Positions 17,843 to 25,867 of a stretch of DNA of 64,000 bases are shown piece after piece. This DNA is from Pseudomonas nicosulfuronedens (lineage in GTDB: Bacteria > Pseudomonadota > Gammaproteobacteria > Pseudomonadales > Pseudomonadaceae). How positions within the stretch are numbered: position 1 is the stretch's first letter; every line of letters begins with the position of its first letter. The notes beneath the pieces were generated by a model that was not told the origin of the DNA, ran no database searches, and was given only the letters and a program-made list of their open reading frames with translations. Location of the stretch: positions 124,001 through 188,000 of the forward strand of contig NZ_SWDV01000010.1 in the NCBI RefSeq assembly GCF_005877905.1, given 5' to 3'. Both the position numbers and the translations under genes were made by a program.

Positions 17843-19189
17843 GTGGAAAGCACCAAACAAGAACAACAAGCCTTTGCATCCAGTCCCCCCGCCACCGGCC
17901 TGCTCGAACGCCTGTTCAAGCTCAGCCAGCATGGCACCACCGTGAAGACCGAACTCGCCGCGGGTCTCACGACCTTCATCACCATGGCGTACATCATCTT
18001 CGTCAACCCCAACATCATGGCCGACGCCGGTATCGACCATGGTGCCGCCTTCGTCGCGACCTGCCTTGCCGCAGCGCTCGGCTGCTTCCTGATGGGCCTG
18101 TACGCCAACTGGCCGGTCGGCCTGGCGCCGGGCATGGGCCTCAACGCCTTCTTCACCTACACCGTGGTCAAGACCATGAACTACAGCTGGGAGATCGCGC
18201 TGGGCGCGGTGTTCATCTCCGGCATCGCCTTCATGATCCTGACCTTCTCGCGCATCCGCGAATGGCTGCTCAACAGCATCCCGGTCAGCCTGCGCTTCGC
18301 CATGGGCGCCGGCGTCGGCCTGTTCCTCGGGCTGATCGGCCTGAAGACCGCTGGTATCGTCGTCGCCAGCCCCGCCACCCTGGTCCACCTGGGTGACCTG
18401 ACCAGCCCCGGCCCGCTGCTGGCCGCGATCTGCTTCCTGATGATCGCGGTGCTGGAATACCGCCGCGTGTTCGGCGGTATCCTGATCAGCATCCTCACTG
18501 TCACCGTGGCCGGCATCGCCCTGGGTATCGTGCAGTTTGGCGGCGTGTTCTCCATGCCACCGAGCCTGGCGCCGACCTTCCTGGCGATGGATATTTCCGG
18601 CGCGTTCAACGTGACCATGATCAGCGTCATCCTGGCCTTCCTCTTCGTACACATGTTCGACACCGCCGGCACCCTGATGGGCGTCGCGCAACGTGCTCAC
18701 CTGGTCCGTGAAGACGGCCGCATCGAGAACCTGTCGAAGGCGATGAAGGCCGACAGCACCTCCAGCGCTTTCGGCGCGGTGCTGGGCGTTCCGCCGGTAA
18801 CCAGCTATGTGGAAAGTGCCGCGGGTGTTGCCGCCGGTGGCCGCACCGGCCTGACCGCCGTAGTGGTGGGCTTGCTGTTCGTCGCCGCAATGTTCTTTGC
18901 CCCGCTGGCCGGCATGATCCCCGCCTACGCCACCGCCGGTGCGCTGATCTACGTCGCCATGCTGATGATGGGCGGCATGGCCCACATCGACTGGAATGAG
19001 CACACCGAAACCATCCCGGCCATTGTCACCGTGATCATGATGCCGCTGACCTTCTCGGTCGCCGACGGTATCGCCCTGGGCTTCGTCACCTACGTGGCGA
19101 TGAAGGTCTTCACCGGCCGCCACAAGGACGTGACCATCAGCCTGTATGCACTGTGCGCGATCTTCGTGGCGAAATTCATCTTCCTCTGA
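17843..19189 (+). CDS. AzgA-type purine permease (NCS2 superfamily; adenine/guanine/hypoxanthine)
   Basis: A 448-residue transporter with about 12-14 hydrophobic segments. The family motif TTFITMAYIIFVNPNIM is at the N terminus, then NWPVGLAPGMGLNAFFTY, FLFVHMFDTAGTLMGVA and the late segment TSYVESAAGVAAGGRTGL. These match the AzgA/PbuG/GhxP group, which imports purine bases with protons. GTG 17843 is chosen since GAGGAG lies 7 bases before it. The upstream TTG lies inside that ribosome site. It stands in the middle of the purine-degradation island and should supply substrate to GuaD and XdhAB. Confidence 0.92.
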   Translation: MESTKQEQQAFASSPPATGLLERLFKLSQHGTTVKTELAAGLTTFITMAYIIFVNPNIMADAGIDHGAAFVATCLAAALGCFLMGLYANWPVGLAPGMGLNAFFTYTVVKTMNYSWEIALGAVFISGIAFMILTFSRIREWLLNSIPVSLRFAMGAGVGLFLGLIGLKTAGIVVASPATLVHLGDLTSPGPLLAAICFLMIAVLEYRRVFGGILISILTVTVAGIALGIVQFGGVFSMPPSLAPTFLAMDISGAFNVTMISVILAFLFVHMFDTAGTLMGVAQRAHLVREDGRIENLSKAMKADSTSSAFGAVLGVPPVTSYVESAAGVAAGGRTGLTAVVVGLLFVAAMFFAPLAGMIPAYATAGALIYVAMLMMGGMAHIDWNEHTETIPAIVTVIMMPLTFSVADGIALGFVTYVAMKVFTGRHKDVTISLYALCAIFVAKFIFL

Positions 19190-19212
19190 TCACGGCGAAG
19201 CGCGCAAAAAAT

Positions 19213-19238
19213 GGCCCCGGCGATTGCCGGGGCCTTTT
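19213..19238 (+). terminator. Terminator after the purine permease
   Basis: GGCCCCGGC (19213-19221), loop GATT, GCCGGGGCC (19226-19234), then TTTT. Confidence 0.9.
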
Positions 19239-19296
19239 CCTTTTCGCGGTCAACGTCATCCGGCGAAAAGCGCCTTTCACGAGCGGATCAGTCACA

Positions 19297-21093
19297 TCAA
19301 GTCGCAGCGCTCGCCAGCAAGACCTTGAAACTGATCTCGGTGCCGACACCCAGTCGGCTGACCGCACCTATCTCGCCGTCCATCAACTCCACCAGACTGC
19401 GGCACAGTGCCAATCCCAGACCGGTACCGCCACTCTCGATGCGCTCCCCGTCCAGACTGAACGCGAAAGGTTCGAACAGCGTCGCCAACTCGGCTTCGCC
19501 TATGCCGAAGCCGCTGTCGATGACATCCACCTGAACCTCGACTAACCCTTTGCCGCACCCCCGTGCGCACAACCGCACGCGTATCGAACCGTTGTCGGTG
19601 AACTTCAGCGCGTTATCCAGGAGGTTCTGCAGGATCTGCCGCAAACGCAGCGGGTCGCCCCAGACGTTCGGCTCCAGCGCCAGGTCAAGATCCACGTCCA
19701 GCTTCAGCCCCTTGGCCGCGGCTGCCTCCCGCACCATGGACACCTGGCGCTCCACCAGCGCGCGCAAGTCGACCGGCTCCTCGGCCAGGGGAAGTCTGCC
19801 TGTCTTGGCGCGGCTCAGCAGGTTCAGGTCATCGAGAATATGCAGCAGGTTCTGCGCCACGGAGCGCGCCACGTTCAGCGGTTCACGGCGACGCTGGGGA
19901 TCCTCCTGGTTCAAGGCCAGATCGATCATCGCGACGATATTCTGCAGGGGCCCCTGCATCTGTCCCCCCATACCGGCCAGGAACTGGGTTTTTCCGCGAC
20001 TGATCGTTTCGATGCGCGCATTGGCGTTGCGCAGGGCCCGTACCAGGTCGTCCTGGTCGGTGATATTGATCGCGCCGCAGACCGCCCCGAGCAGGTTTCC
20101 ATCCACGTCCCGATAGGGCCGTCCCCAGTGGTGATAGACCCTGCGCCCATTCACCGTATGGATTTCGACGTCAGCGTCATAAGGCTCGCCGCTGCCGATG
20201 GAATCAATCAGGCTTTTACGAATCAGCTCTTCTTCCCCGGAATCCGCGAATACGCCGAGTTCGCCTATCCGCTTCCCCACGACCGCCTCCTGGGGTAGCC
20301 CGAGGATATCCAGTACAGCCTGATTGCAGAACTGCACGCGAGCATCCGTTCCACGAATCGTCGTCGGAAAAGGCAGCGAACCAATCACATGGCGCAAGGA
20401 TTCCAGTTCGCGCTGCTGCTCCTGGGTCAACAGTACCTCGGCAGACTCCGACTGCTCCGGTGCACCACCTTCCACCAGGCCGTGCCGGCGCCCGATGTCG
20501 ATCAGCTCCACCAGCGACTTGGCATGCAGCTTCTGCATCAGGCGCACCTTGTAGGTGCTGACGGTCTTGTCGCTGATCGAGAGCTGATCGGCGATCGCGA
20601 TATTGCTCATGCCCCGCGCCAGCAGCTGCAGAACGCTCAACTCACGTACCGACAGGCCCTTGAGCAGATCACCATGCCCCGCCTCCTCGGCTGCACTGAC
20701 GCTGCCCAGGGCGTGACTGGGGAAATAGCTGTGGCCCTGGGCAATCGCACGCACCGCCTCGCGCACGGCCTGCGGATCCTCCTGCTTGCTGACGAATCCG
20801 GCGGCGCCGGCGGTCAGGCAACGTCCGGCGAAGTACTCGGAATCCTGCGATGTAAGCACCAGCACCTTCACCGGCGACTCCTGTGCCACCAGTCGCTGCA
20901 GGACTTCCAACCCACCCAGGCGCGGAATCGACAATTCGAGAATCATCAGGTCAGGTTTGCACTGCCGCACCTGGTGCAGGGCGTCAGGGCCGTTATCCGC
21001 CTCCCCGACGACTTCATGACGATCGGCCTCCATCATCAGGCGCAAGGCGTGCCGCGTTACCGGTTGTTCTTCGACGATCAGAATTCTACTCAT
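19297..21093 (-). CDS. Hybrid REC-LuxR HTH-PAS-histidine-kinase-like protein lacking phosphoacceptor residues
   Basis: A 598-residue protein starting at ATG 21093 (MSRILIVEEQP). Residues 1-120 form a receiver domain, 145-206 a NarL/LuxR helix-turn-helix (VRELSVLQLLARGMSNIAIA), about 225-350 a PAS domain, and 360-598 a kinase-like module. In the receiver, the usual acidic pair is E8-E9 and the phosphorylated Asp is E53 (LMILELSIP); T81 and K103 are kept. In the kinase, the H-box reads FLAGMGGQMQGPL, so Gly377 stands where His is expected. The ATPase N, G1, F and G2 boxes (LLDNALKF, DSGFGIG, LFEPF, GGTGLGL) look intact. The domain order places the DNA-binding domain in the middle. It lies between the permease and hiuH, both with their own terminators. 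Function unknown. Confidence 0.85.
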   Translation of the reverse strand: MSRILIVEEQPVTRHALRLMMEADRHEVVGEADNGPDALHQVRQCKPDLMILELSIPRLGGLEVLQRLVAQESPVKVLVLTSQDSEYFAGRCLTAGAAGFVSKQEDPQAVREAVRAIAQGHSYFPSHALGSVSAAEEAGHGDLLKGLSVRELSVLQLLARGMSNIAIADQLSISDKTVSTYKVRLMQKLHAKSLVELIDIGRRHGLVEGGAPEQSESAEVLLTQEQQRELESLRHVIGSLPFPTTIRGTDARVQFCNQAVLDILGLPQEAVVGKRIGELGVFADSGEEELIRKSLIDSIGSGEPYDADVEIHTVNGRRVYHHWGRPYRDVDGNLLGAVCGAINITDQDDLVRALRNANARIETISRGKTQFLAGMGGQMQGPLQNIVAMIDLALNQEDPQRRREPLNVARSVAQNLLHILDDLNLLSRAKTGRLPLAEEPVDLRALVERQVSMVREAAAAKGLKLDVDLDLALEPNVWGDPLRLRQILQNLLDNALKFTDNGSIRVRLCARGCGKGLVEVQVDVIDSGFGIGEAELATLFEPFAFSLDGERIESGGTGLGLALCRSLVELMDGEIGAVSRLGVGTEISFKVLLASAAT

Positions 21094-21170
21094 GGGGCTC
21101 TCGGACAAGGTGGTTCCAGATAGTTCTAGACCAGCCCCGCCGAGCCTGCTGCCCGAAGAAATCCCAGGCA

Positions 21171-21199
21171 AAAAAAAGCCCGCAGTGTGGGCGGGCTGA
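21171..21199 (-). terminator. Terminator after hiuH
   Basis: On the minus strand AGCCCGC, loop CCACACT, GCGGGCT, then seven T (A run 21171-21177 on the plus strand). Confidence 0.85.
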
Positions 21200-21244
21200 G
21201 GAAGACTCCACGAAGAGTCCGGGGGGAAGACCTACGGGCGGGGA

Positions 21245-21598
21245 CTAGCTACCGCGATAGGTCGAATAGCTGTAGGGAGAAATCAGCAGCGGCACATGGT
21301 AGTGGTCGCTTTCCGAGGCGATACCGAAGCGCAGCACGACCTGGTCGAGGAACGCCGGCTGGGGCAGCTCGACGCCACGGGCGCGGTAGTAGTCGCCGGC
21401 ATTGAACAGCAACTGGTAGACGCCGGCGCGGAAGTCCTCACCCTGCAGCAGCGGCTCGTCGCAGCGGCCATCGTCGTTGGTCACGCGGGTGGTGATCAGT
21501 TCCAGCTGCTGGCCTTCGACGCGGTACAGCTCGATCTTGATGCCGTGGCCAGGGCAGCCGTGGGCGGAATCCAGTACGTGAGTGGTCAGGCGTCCCAT
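21245..21598 (-). CDS. hiuH: 5-Hydroxyisourate hydrolase (transthyretin-related protein)
   Basis: A 117-residue transthyretin-like enzyme that hydrolyses 5-hydroxyisourate, the product of urate oxidase, to OHCU. It begins MGRLTTHVLD (H7) and contains NDDGRCDEPL (R45) and SDHYHVPLL (H99, H101). It ends with the diagnostic YRGS tetrapeptide at 114-117. No signal peptide is present, so it is cytoplasmic. ATG 21598 matches the family N terminus; extensions upstream would cross the operator region. It is divergent from puuE with TTGTATACAA sites at both promoters. Confidence 0.95.
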   Translation of the reverse strand: MGRLTTHVLDSAHGCPGHGIKIELYRVEGQQLELITTRVTNDDGRCDEPLLQGEDFRAGVYQLLFNAGDYYRARGVELPQPAFLDQVVLRFGIASESDHYHVPLLISPYSYSTYRGS

Positions 21599-22008
21599 GG
21601 GCTTATCGGTGTCCTGCGGCGGAGCCGGCCGACACCTTCCTCCTCTGTCTTGTTGATGCGAATGAGCGAGCCGCCAGTGGAGCAGCTCGCCAGGGTGTTT
21701 GGGTGAAGCGAATATACCCATCCGCACATTTGATTGTATACAAAAAAGTAATTCAACCCGGCAAAAACCCTCTGCTGCACCGTCCGGCCCCGAGACCGAA
21801 AACCACTCGCAAAGCCAGCGCAGCCCGCGCCGGAACAGATCACGCCATGCATTCTGGTCCCTCCGAATGCTGACGAACGGAATGAAACGACCGTTGCGCA
21901 GATTGTATTTACAGACCGCTCAACATTTTGTATACAATGCACCCATCAACGGCAGCGCACAGTCCACCGACCCGGCGCCGACCGCCAACCACAAGAAGGA
22001 ACACTGCA
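21599..22008. promoter_or_regulatory. Divergent hiuH / puuE control region with two TTGTATACAA sites
   Basis: Perfect TTGTATACAA palindromes lie at 21734-21743 (toward hiuH) and 21928-21937 (toward puuE). For puuE a promoter TTTACA (21908-21913), 17 bases, TATACA (21931-21936) would have the operator over its -10 box, as expected for repression. The 21901-21913 stretch GATTGTATTTACA looks like a degenerate further half-site. No coding sequence of note is present, and the region is AT-richer than its surroundings. Confidence 0.65.
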
Positions 22009-22944
22009 GTGAGCGCTGACTACCCACGCGACCTGATCGGTTACGGCAACAACATCCCCCATCCGCACTGGCCGAACGATGCGCGCATCGCCCTGTCCTT
22101 CGTCCTCAACTATGAGGAAGGCGGCGAGCGCAACATCCTGCATGGTGATGCCGAATCCGAAGCTTTCCTGTCCGAAATGGTGGCCGCCCAGCCGCTCAAG
22201 GGCGAGCGCAACATGTGCATGGAATCGCTGTACGAGTACGGCAGCCGTGCCGGCGTGTGGCGCCTGCTCAAGCTGTTCCGGAAGTACGACCTGCCGCTGA
22301 CCGTATTCGCCGTCGCCATGGCCGCCCAGCGCCATCCGGAAGCGATTCGCCAGATGGTCGCAGACGGCCATGAGATCTGCAGCCACGGCTACCGCTGGAT
22401 CGACTACCAGTACATGGACCCGGAGCAGGAGCGCGAGCACATGTTCGAAGCCGTGCGCATCCTCACCGAACTGACCGGCCAGCGCCCGCAAGGCTGGTAC
22501 ACCGGACGCCTGGGCCCGAACACCCGCCGCATCGTGCGTGAGGACGGCAACTTCCTCTATGACTCCGACACCTACGACGACGACCTGCCCTACTGGGACC
22601 CGGCGAGCACTGCCGAGAAGCCGCACCTGGTGATCCCTTACACCCTGGACACCAACGACATGCGCTTCACCCAGGTGCAGGGCTTCAACAAGGGCGACGA
22701 CTTCTTCGAATACCTGAAAGACGCCTTCGACGTGCTCTATGCCGAGGGTGCCGAGGGCGCACCGAAGATGCTCTCCATCGGCATGCACTGCCGCTTGCTG
22801 GGCCGTCCGGCGCGCATGGCCTCGCTGGAGCGTTTCATCCAGTACGTTAAGGGTCACGAGAAGGTGTGGATCACCCGCCGCGTCGACATCGCCAAGCACT
22901 GGCACGAGAACCACCCGTTCAAAGCGCAGGAGAACCTGGCATGA
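22009..22944 (+). CDS. puuE: Allantoinase PuuE (polysaccharide-deacetylase fold)
   Basis: A 311-residue cofactor-independent allantoinase, related to carbohydrate deacetylases rather than to metal amidohydrolases, that converts allantoin to allantoate. The family sequence starts SADYPRDLIGYGNNIPHPHWPN. The fold's strands and loops show VLNYEEGGERN, EICSHGYRWIDYQ, WYTGRLGPNTRR and SIGMHCRLLGRP. GTG 22009 has AAGAAGGA 8 bases before it; other in-frame starts lie within the operator. The gene overlaps uraD by ATGA and leads the operon puuE-uraD-allA-puuD. Confidence 0.94.
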   Translation: MSADYPRDLIGYGNNIPHPHWPNDARIALSFVLNYEEGGERNILHGDAESEAFLSEMVAAQPLKGERNMCMESLYEYGSRAGVWRLLKLFRKYDLPLTVFAVAMAAQRHPEAIRQMVADGHEICSHGYRWIDYQYMDPEQEREHMFEAVRILTELTGQRPQGWYTGRLGPNTRRIVREDGNFLYDSDTYDDDLPYWDPASTAEKPHLVIPYTLDTNDMRFTQVQGFNKGDDFFEYLKDAFDVLYAEGAEGAPKMLSIGMHCRLLGRPARMASLERFIQYVKGHEKVWITRRVDIAKHWHENHPFKAQENLA

Positions 22945-23456
22945 GCCGCTTCCAGACCCTGACCCCGGCCAGCCTCGACCGCGCCGCCTTCGTCGCCACC
23001 TTTGCCGACATCTACGAGCATTCGCCGTGGGTTGCCGAGAAAGCGTATGACCTGGGCGTCGACGACAGCCTCAACGACATCGAACTGCTGCAGCAGCGCA
23101 TGGCCGACATCCTCCTGTCCGCCAGCCACGAAGCCCAACTGGCCTTGATCAACGCGCACCCGGACCTCGCTGGCAAGGCCGCGATCCGTGGTGAGCTGAC
23201 CGCTTCCAGCACCGCCGAACAGGCCGGCGCCGGCATCCAGGATTGCACTGCCGAAGAGTTCGCCCGCTTCACCGAACTCAACGACGCGTACAAGGCCAAG
23301 TTCGGCTTCCCCTTCATCAAGGCGGTGAAGGGCAGCAACCGCCACCAGATCCTGGCTGCGTTCGAAGAGCGCATCCACAACACGCCGGAGCAGGAATTCC
23401 AGACCGCCCTGGCGGAGATCAACAAGATCGCGATGTTCCGCCTGCAGCAACTCTGA
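22941..23456 (+). CDS. uraD: OHCU decarboxylase
   Basis: A 171-residue all-helical enzyme that decarboxylates 2-oxo-4-hydroxy-4-carboxy-5-ureidoimidazoline to S-allantoin. The catalytic His is H73 in INAHPDLAGKAA. Other family motifs are SPWVAEKAYD near residues 28-37 and FGFPFIKAVKG near the centre of the C-terminal half. AGGAG stands 8 bases before ATG 22941, which lies inside the puuE stop codon region. The neighbours puuE, allA and puuD supply the reactions before and after. Confidence 0.95.
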   Translation: MSRFQTLTPASLDRAAFVATFADIYEHSPWVAEKAYDLGVDDSLNDIELLQQRMADILLSASHEAQLALINAHPDLAGKAAIRGELTASSTAEQAGAGIQDCTAEEFARFTELNDAYKAKFGFPFIKAVKGSNRHQILAAFEERIHNTPEQEFQTALAEINKIAMFRLQQL

Positions 23457-23525
23457 GCGAGCGGACCTTCACTCCCTTTCCCACTGGAAGGGGCCCATGC
23501 GAACAACGAAATAAGAAGACCAGCC

Positions 23526-24032
23526 ATGCGTACCCTGAAGATCGAGCCGTTGACCAAGGAAGCCTTCGCACCGTTCGGTGATGTCATCGAAACCGAAGGC
23601 AGTGACTTCTTCATGATCAACAACGGCTCCACCCGCCGTTATCACAAGCTCGCCACCGTCGAAACGGCGCAGCCCGATGACAAGGCAATCATCAGCATCT
23701 TCAGCGCCGAGTCCCTGGAGATGCCGTTGCGCATCCGCATGCTGGAACGTCACCCGCAGGGCAGCCAGGCGTTCATTCCGCTGCTCGGCAATCCATTTCT
23801 GATCGTGGTCGCGCCCCTTGGCGATGTACCTGTATCGGGCCTCGCCCGCGCTTTCCTGTCCAACGGCAAGCAGGGCGTCAATTACCACCGCGGCGTCTGG
23901 CACCACCCGGTGCTGACGATCGAAAAGCGGGATGACTTCCTGGTGGTCGATCGCAGCGGTTCTGGCAACAACTGCGACGAGCATTTCTTCACCGAGGACG
24001 AACAGCTCCTCCTCGACCCCCAAGCGAACTAA
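23526..24032 (+). CDS. allA: Ureidoglycolate lyase (AllA family)
   Basis: A 168-residue cupin-fold enzyme that splits ureidoglycolate into glyoxylate and urea. It begins MRTLKIEPLTKEAFAPFGDV, and shows INNGSTRRYHKLA and the conserved GVNYHRGVWHHPVL segment with the metal-type histidines. It begins 69 bases after uraD, without a terminator between. In PAO1 an allantoicase gene (alc) sits between these two, as I recall; here it is missing, so the substrate must come from elsewhere in the genome. Confidence 0.92.
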   Translation: MRTLKIEPLTKEAFAPFGDVIETEGSDFFMINNGSTRRYHKLATVETAQPDDKAIISIFSAESLEMPLRIRMLERHPQGSQAFIPLLGNPFLIVVAPLGDVPVSGLARAFLSNGKQGVNYHRGVWHHPVLTIEKRDDFLVVDRSGSGNNCDEHFFTEDEQLLLDPQAN

Positions 24033-24085
24033 TAAGAGAGGCCCGCCTGCCGCGACGGCGGCACCCGGGCAAGAGGTAAAAAACT

Positions 24086-25426
24086 GTGGAAGCACATCTC
24101 ATCGAATGGCTGAACCTGCTGGTCCGCTGGATCCACATGATCGTGGGTATCGCGTGGATCGGCGCCTCGTTCTACTTCGTCTGGCTGGAAAACAACCTCA
24201 ACCGCGCCAACCCGCGCGAGGGACTTTCCGGTGACCTCTGGGCGATCCACGGTGGCGGCATCTACCACCTGGAGAAGTACAAGCTCGCCCCGCCGAAAAT
24301 GCCGGACAACCTGCACTGGTTCAAATGGGAGGCCTACTCCACCTGGATGTCGGGTGTCTGCCTGCTGACCATCGTGTTCTACCTGAACCCGACGCTGTAC
24401 CTGATCGCTCCGGGCAGCGACCTGGCTCCGGCCGCCGCCGTGGCTATCGGCATCGGCTCGCTGATCGCCGGCTGGTTCGTCTACAGCACCCTGTGCGACT
24501 CCCCGCTGGGCAAGAAACCCGCCCTGCTCGGCGCCATCCTGTTCGGCCTGCTGGTCCTCGCCGCCTATCTGCTCAGCCAGGTGTTCAGCGGTCGCGGTGC
24601 TTACCTGCACGTCGGCGCCATCATCGGCACCATCATGGTGGGCAACGTGTTCCGTGTGATCATGCCGGCCCAGCGCGCCCTGGTTAAGGCCATCGAAGAA
24701 GGCCGCGAGCCCGACCCGGTGCTGCCGGCCAAGGGCCTGCTGCGCTCGCGCCACAACAACTACTTCACCCTGCCGGTGCTGTTCATCATGATCAGCAACC
24801 ACTTCCCGAGCACCTACGGCAGCCACTACAACTGGCTGATCCTGACCTGCATCGCGGCGCTGGCAGTGATCGTGCGTCACTACTTCAACACCCGCCACGA
24901 AGGCAACGGCATGGCCTGGGCCCTGCCCGCCGGCGCCGTCGGCATGATTGCCCTGGCCTTCGTCACCGGCCCGAACTGGCCGAGCAGCGACACCTCCTCC
25001 AGCACCGCGCAGGCGCCGAAGGTCGACTACCAGCCGCTGCCGGAAACTGCCATCGGCGGCAAGACCCCGGCCGAACGCGCCAAGGACGAGGAAGCCGCCA
25101 AGGCCGCCGCTGCCCAGCAGGCTCAGGCCGCTCCGGCCCAGGCGTCCACCGGCGCGGGTTCGACCGAAGGCTTCGACAAGGTCCACCACGTCATCCAGGA
25201 ACGCTGCGCCGTGTGCCACTCGGCCAAACCGACCAGCAACCTGTTCAGCACCGCGCCGGCTGGCGTGATGTTCGACACCCCGCAGCAGATCCAGCAACTC
25301 GCCCCGCGCATCCAGGCGCAGGCCGTGGCTTCGCAGGTGATGCCGCTGGGCAACATCACCCAGATGACCCCGGAGGAGCGCAAGCTCGTTGGAGACTGGA
25401 TCTCCAAGGGCGCCCAGGTTAATTGA
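24086..25426 (+). CDS. puuD: Membrane urate oxidase with C-terminal cytochrome c (PuuD)
   Basis: A 446-residue inner-membrane protein with about eight hydrophobic helices (residues 8-300), an Ala/Lys/Glu linker (about 315-360) and a cytochrome c domain with the haem motif CAVCH at 374-378. This class oxidises urate to 5-hydroxyisourate and passes electrons to the respiratory chain instead of making peroxide. GTG 24086 has AAGAGG 9 bases before it. It starts 53 bases after allA. Its product feeds the divergent HiuH, then UraD. Confidence 0.93.
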   Translation: MEAHLIEWLNLLVRWIHMIVGIAWIGASFYFVWLENNLNRANPREGLSGDLWAIHGGGIYHLEKYKLAPPKMPDNLHWFKWEAYSTWMSGVCLLTIVFYLNPTLYLIAPGSDLAPAAAVAIGIGSLIAGWFVYSTLCDSPLGKKPALLGAILFGLLVLAAYLLSQVFSGRGAYLHVGAIIGTIMVGNVFRVIMPAQRALVKAIEEGREPDPVLPAKGLLRSRHNNYFTLPVLFIMISNHFPSTYGSHYNWLILTCIAALAVIVRHYFNTRHEGNGMAWALPAGAVGMIALAFVTGPNWPSSDTSSSTAQAPKVDYQPLPETAIGGKTPAERAKDEEAAKAAAAQQAQAAPAQASTGAGSTEGFDKVHHVIQERCAVCHSAKPTSNLFSTAPAGVMFDTPQQIQQLAPRIQAQAVASQVMPLGNITQMTPEERKLVGDWISKGAQVN

Positions 25427-25445
25427 GCCTGCGGCACGGCCAGAG

Positions 25446-25473
25446 AAACCGCACCCTCGGGTGCGGTTTTTTT
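25446..25473 (+). terminator. Terminator of the puuE-uraD-allA-puuD operon
   Basis: AAACCGCACC (25446-25455), loop CTCG, GGTGCGGTTT (25460-25469), with the T run continuing to 25473. Confidence 0.92.
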
Positions 25474-25499
25474 ATGCCCTCGAAATGCCCGACCGCCCC

Positions 25500-25588
25500 T
25501 GTAGGAGCGAGCTTGCTCGCGAACAGAACCTCCCGACGCACCGGAGCGACAGGGAGCGCGTCCATTCGCGAGCAAGCTCGCTCCTACG
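25500..25588. repeat. REP pair (TAGGAGCGAG family)
   Basis: TAGGAGCGAGCTTGCTCGCG begins at 25502, and the inverted arm CGCGAGCAAGCTCGCTCCTA ends at 25587. Confidence 0.92.
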
Positions 25589-25867
25589 AAAAGCGCCCTC
25601 TGAAACAAAAAATGTAGTCCACTCGACCAATGGCTACAGAATTGCTGAAGCCAGGAAACATGCGGCCTAGAGCTATGCAGAACTATGGAGACAGAACGTG
25701 ACCGGCGAGTTGTATACAAAAATCGATTGAACGTAATACACATCGCGTTTATAAAGTCCCGCACCGCTTCACCCGCTCGGCCCCGGGGGTGAGATCGGCC
25801 AGTACTTCCCGGTTGTCGTGCCCGTCCGGCAACCAGCGACTGACAACAATAAAAACCGAGGTGTTGC
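25589..25867 (+). promoter_or_regulatory. Promoter and TTGTATACAA operator of the urate/xanthine permease
   Basis: A perfect TTGTATACAA (25710-25719) stands just upstream of a good promoter: TTGAAC (25727-25732), 16 bases, TTATAA (25749-25754). The rest of the gap, to the ribosome site GAGGTG near 25860, shows no coding sequence or strong hairpin. Confidence 0.65.
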
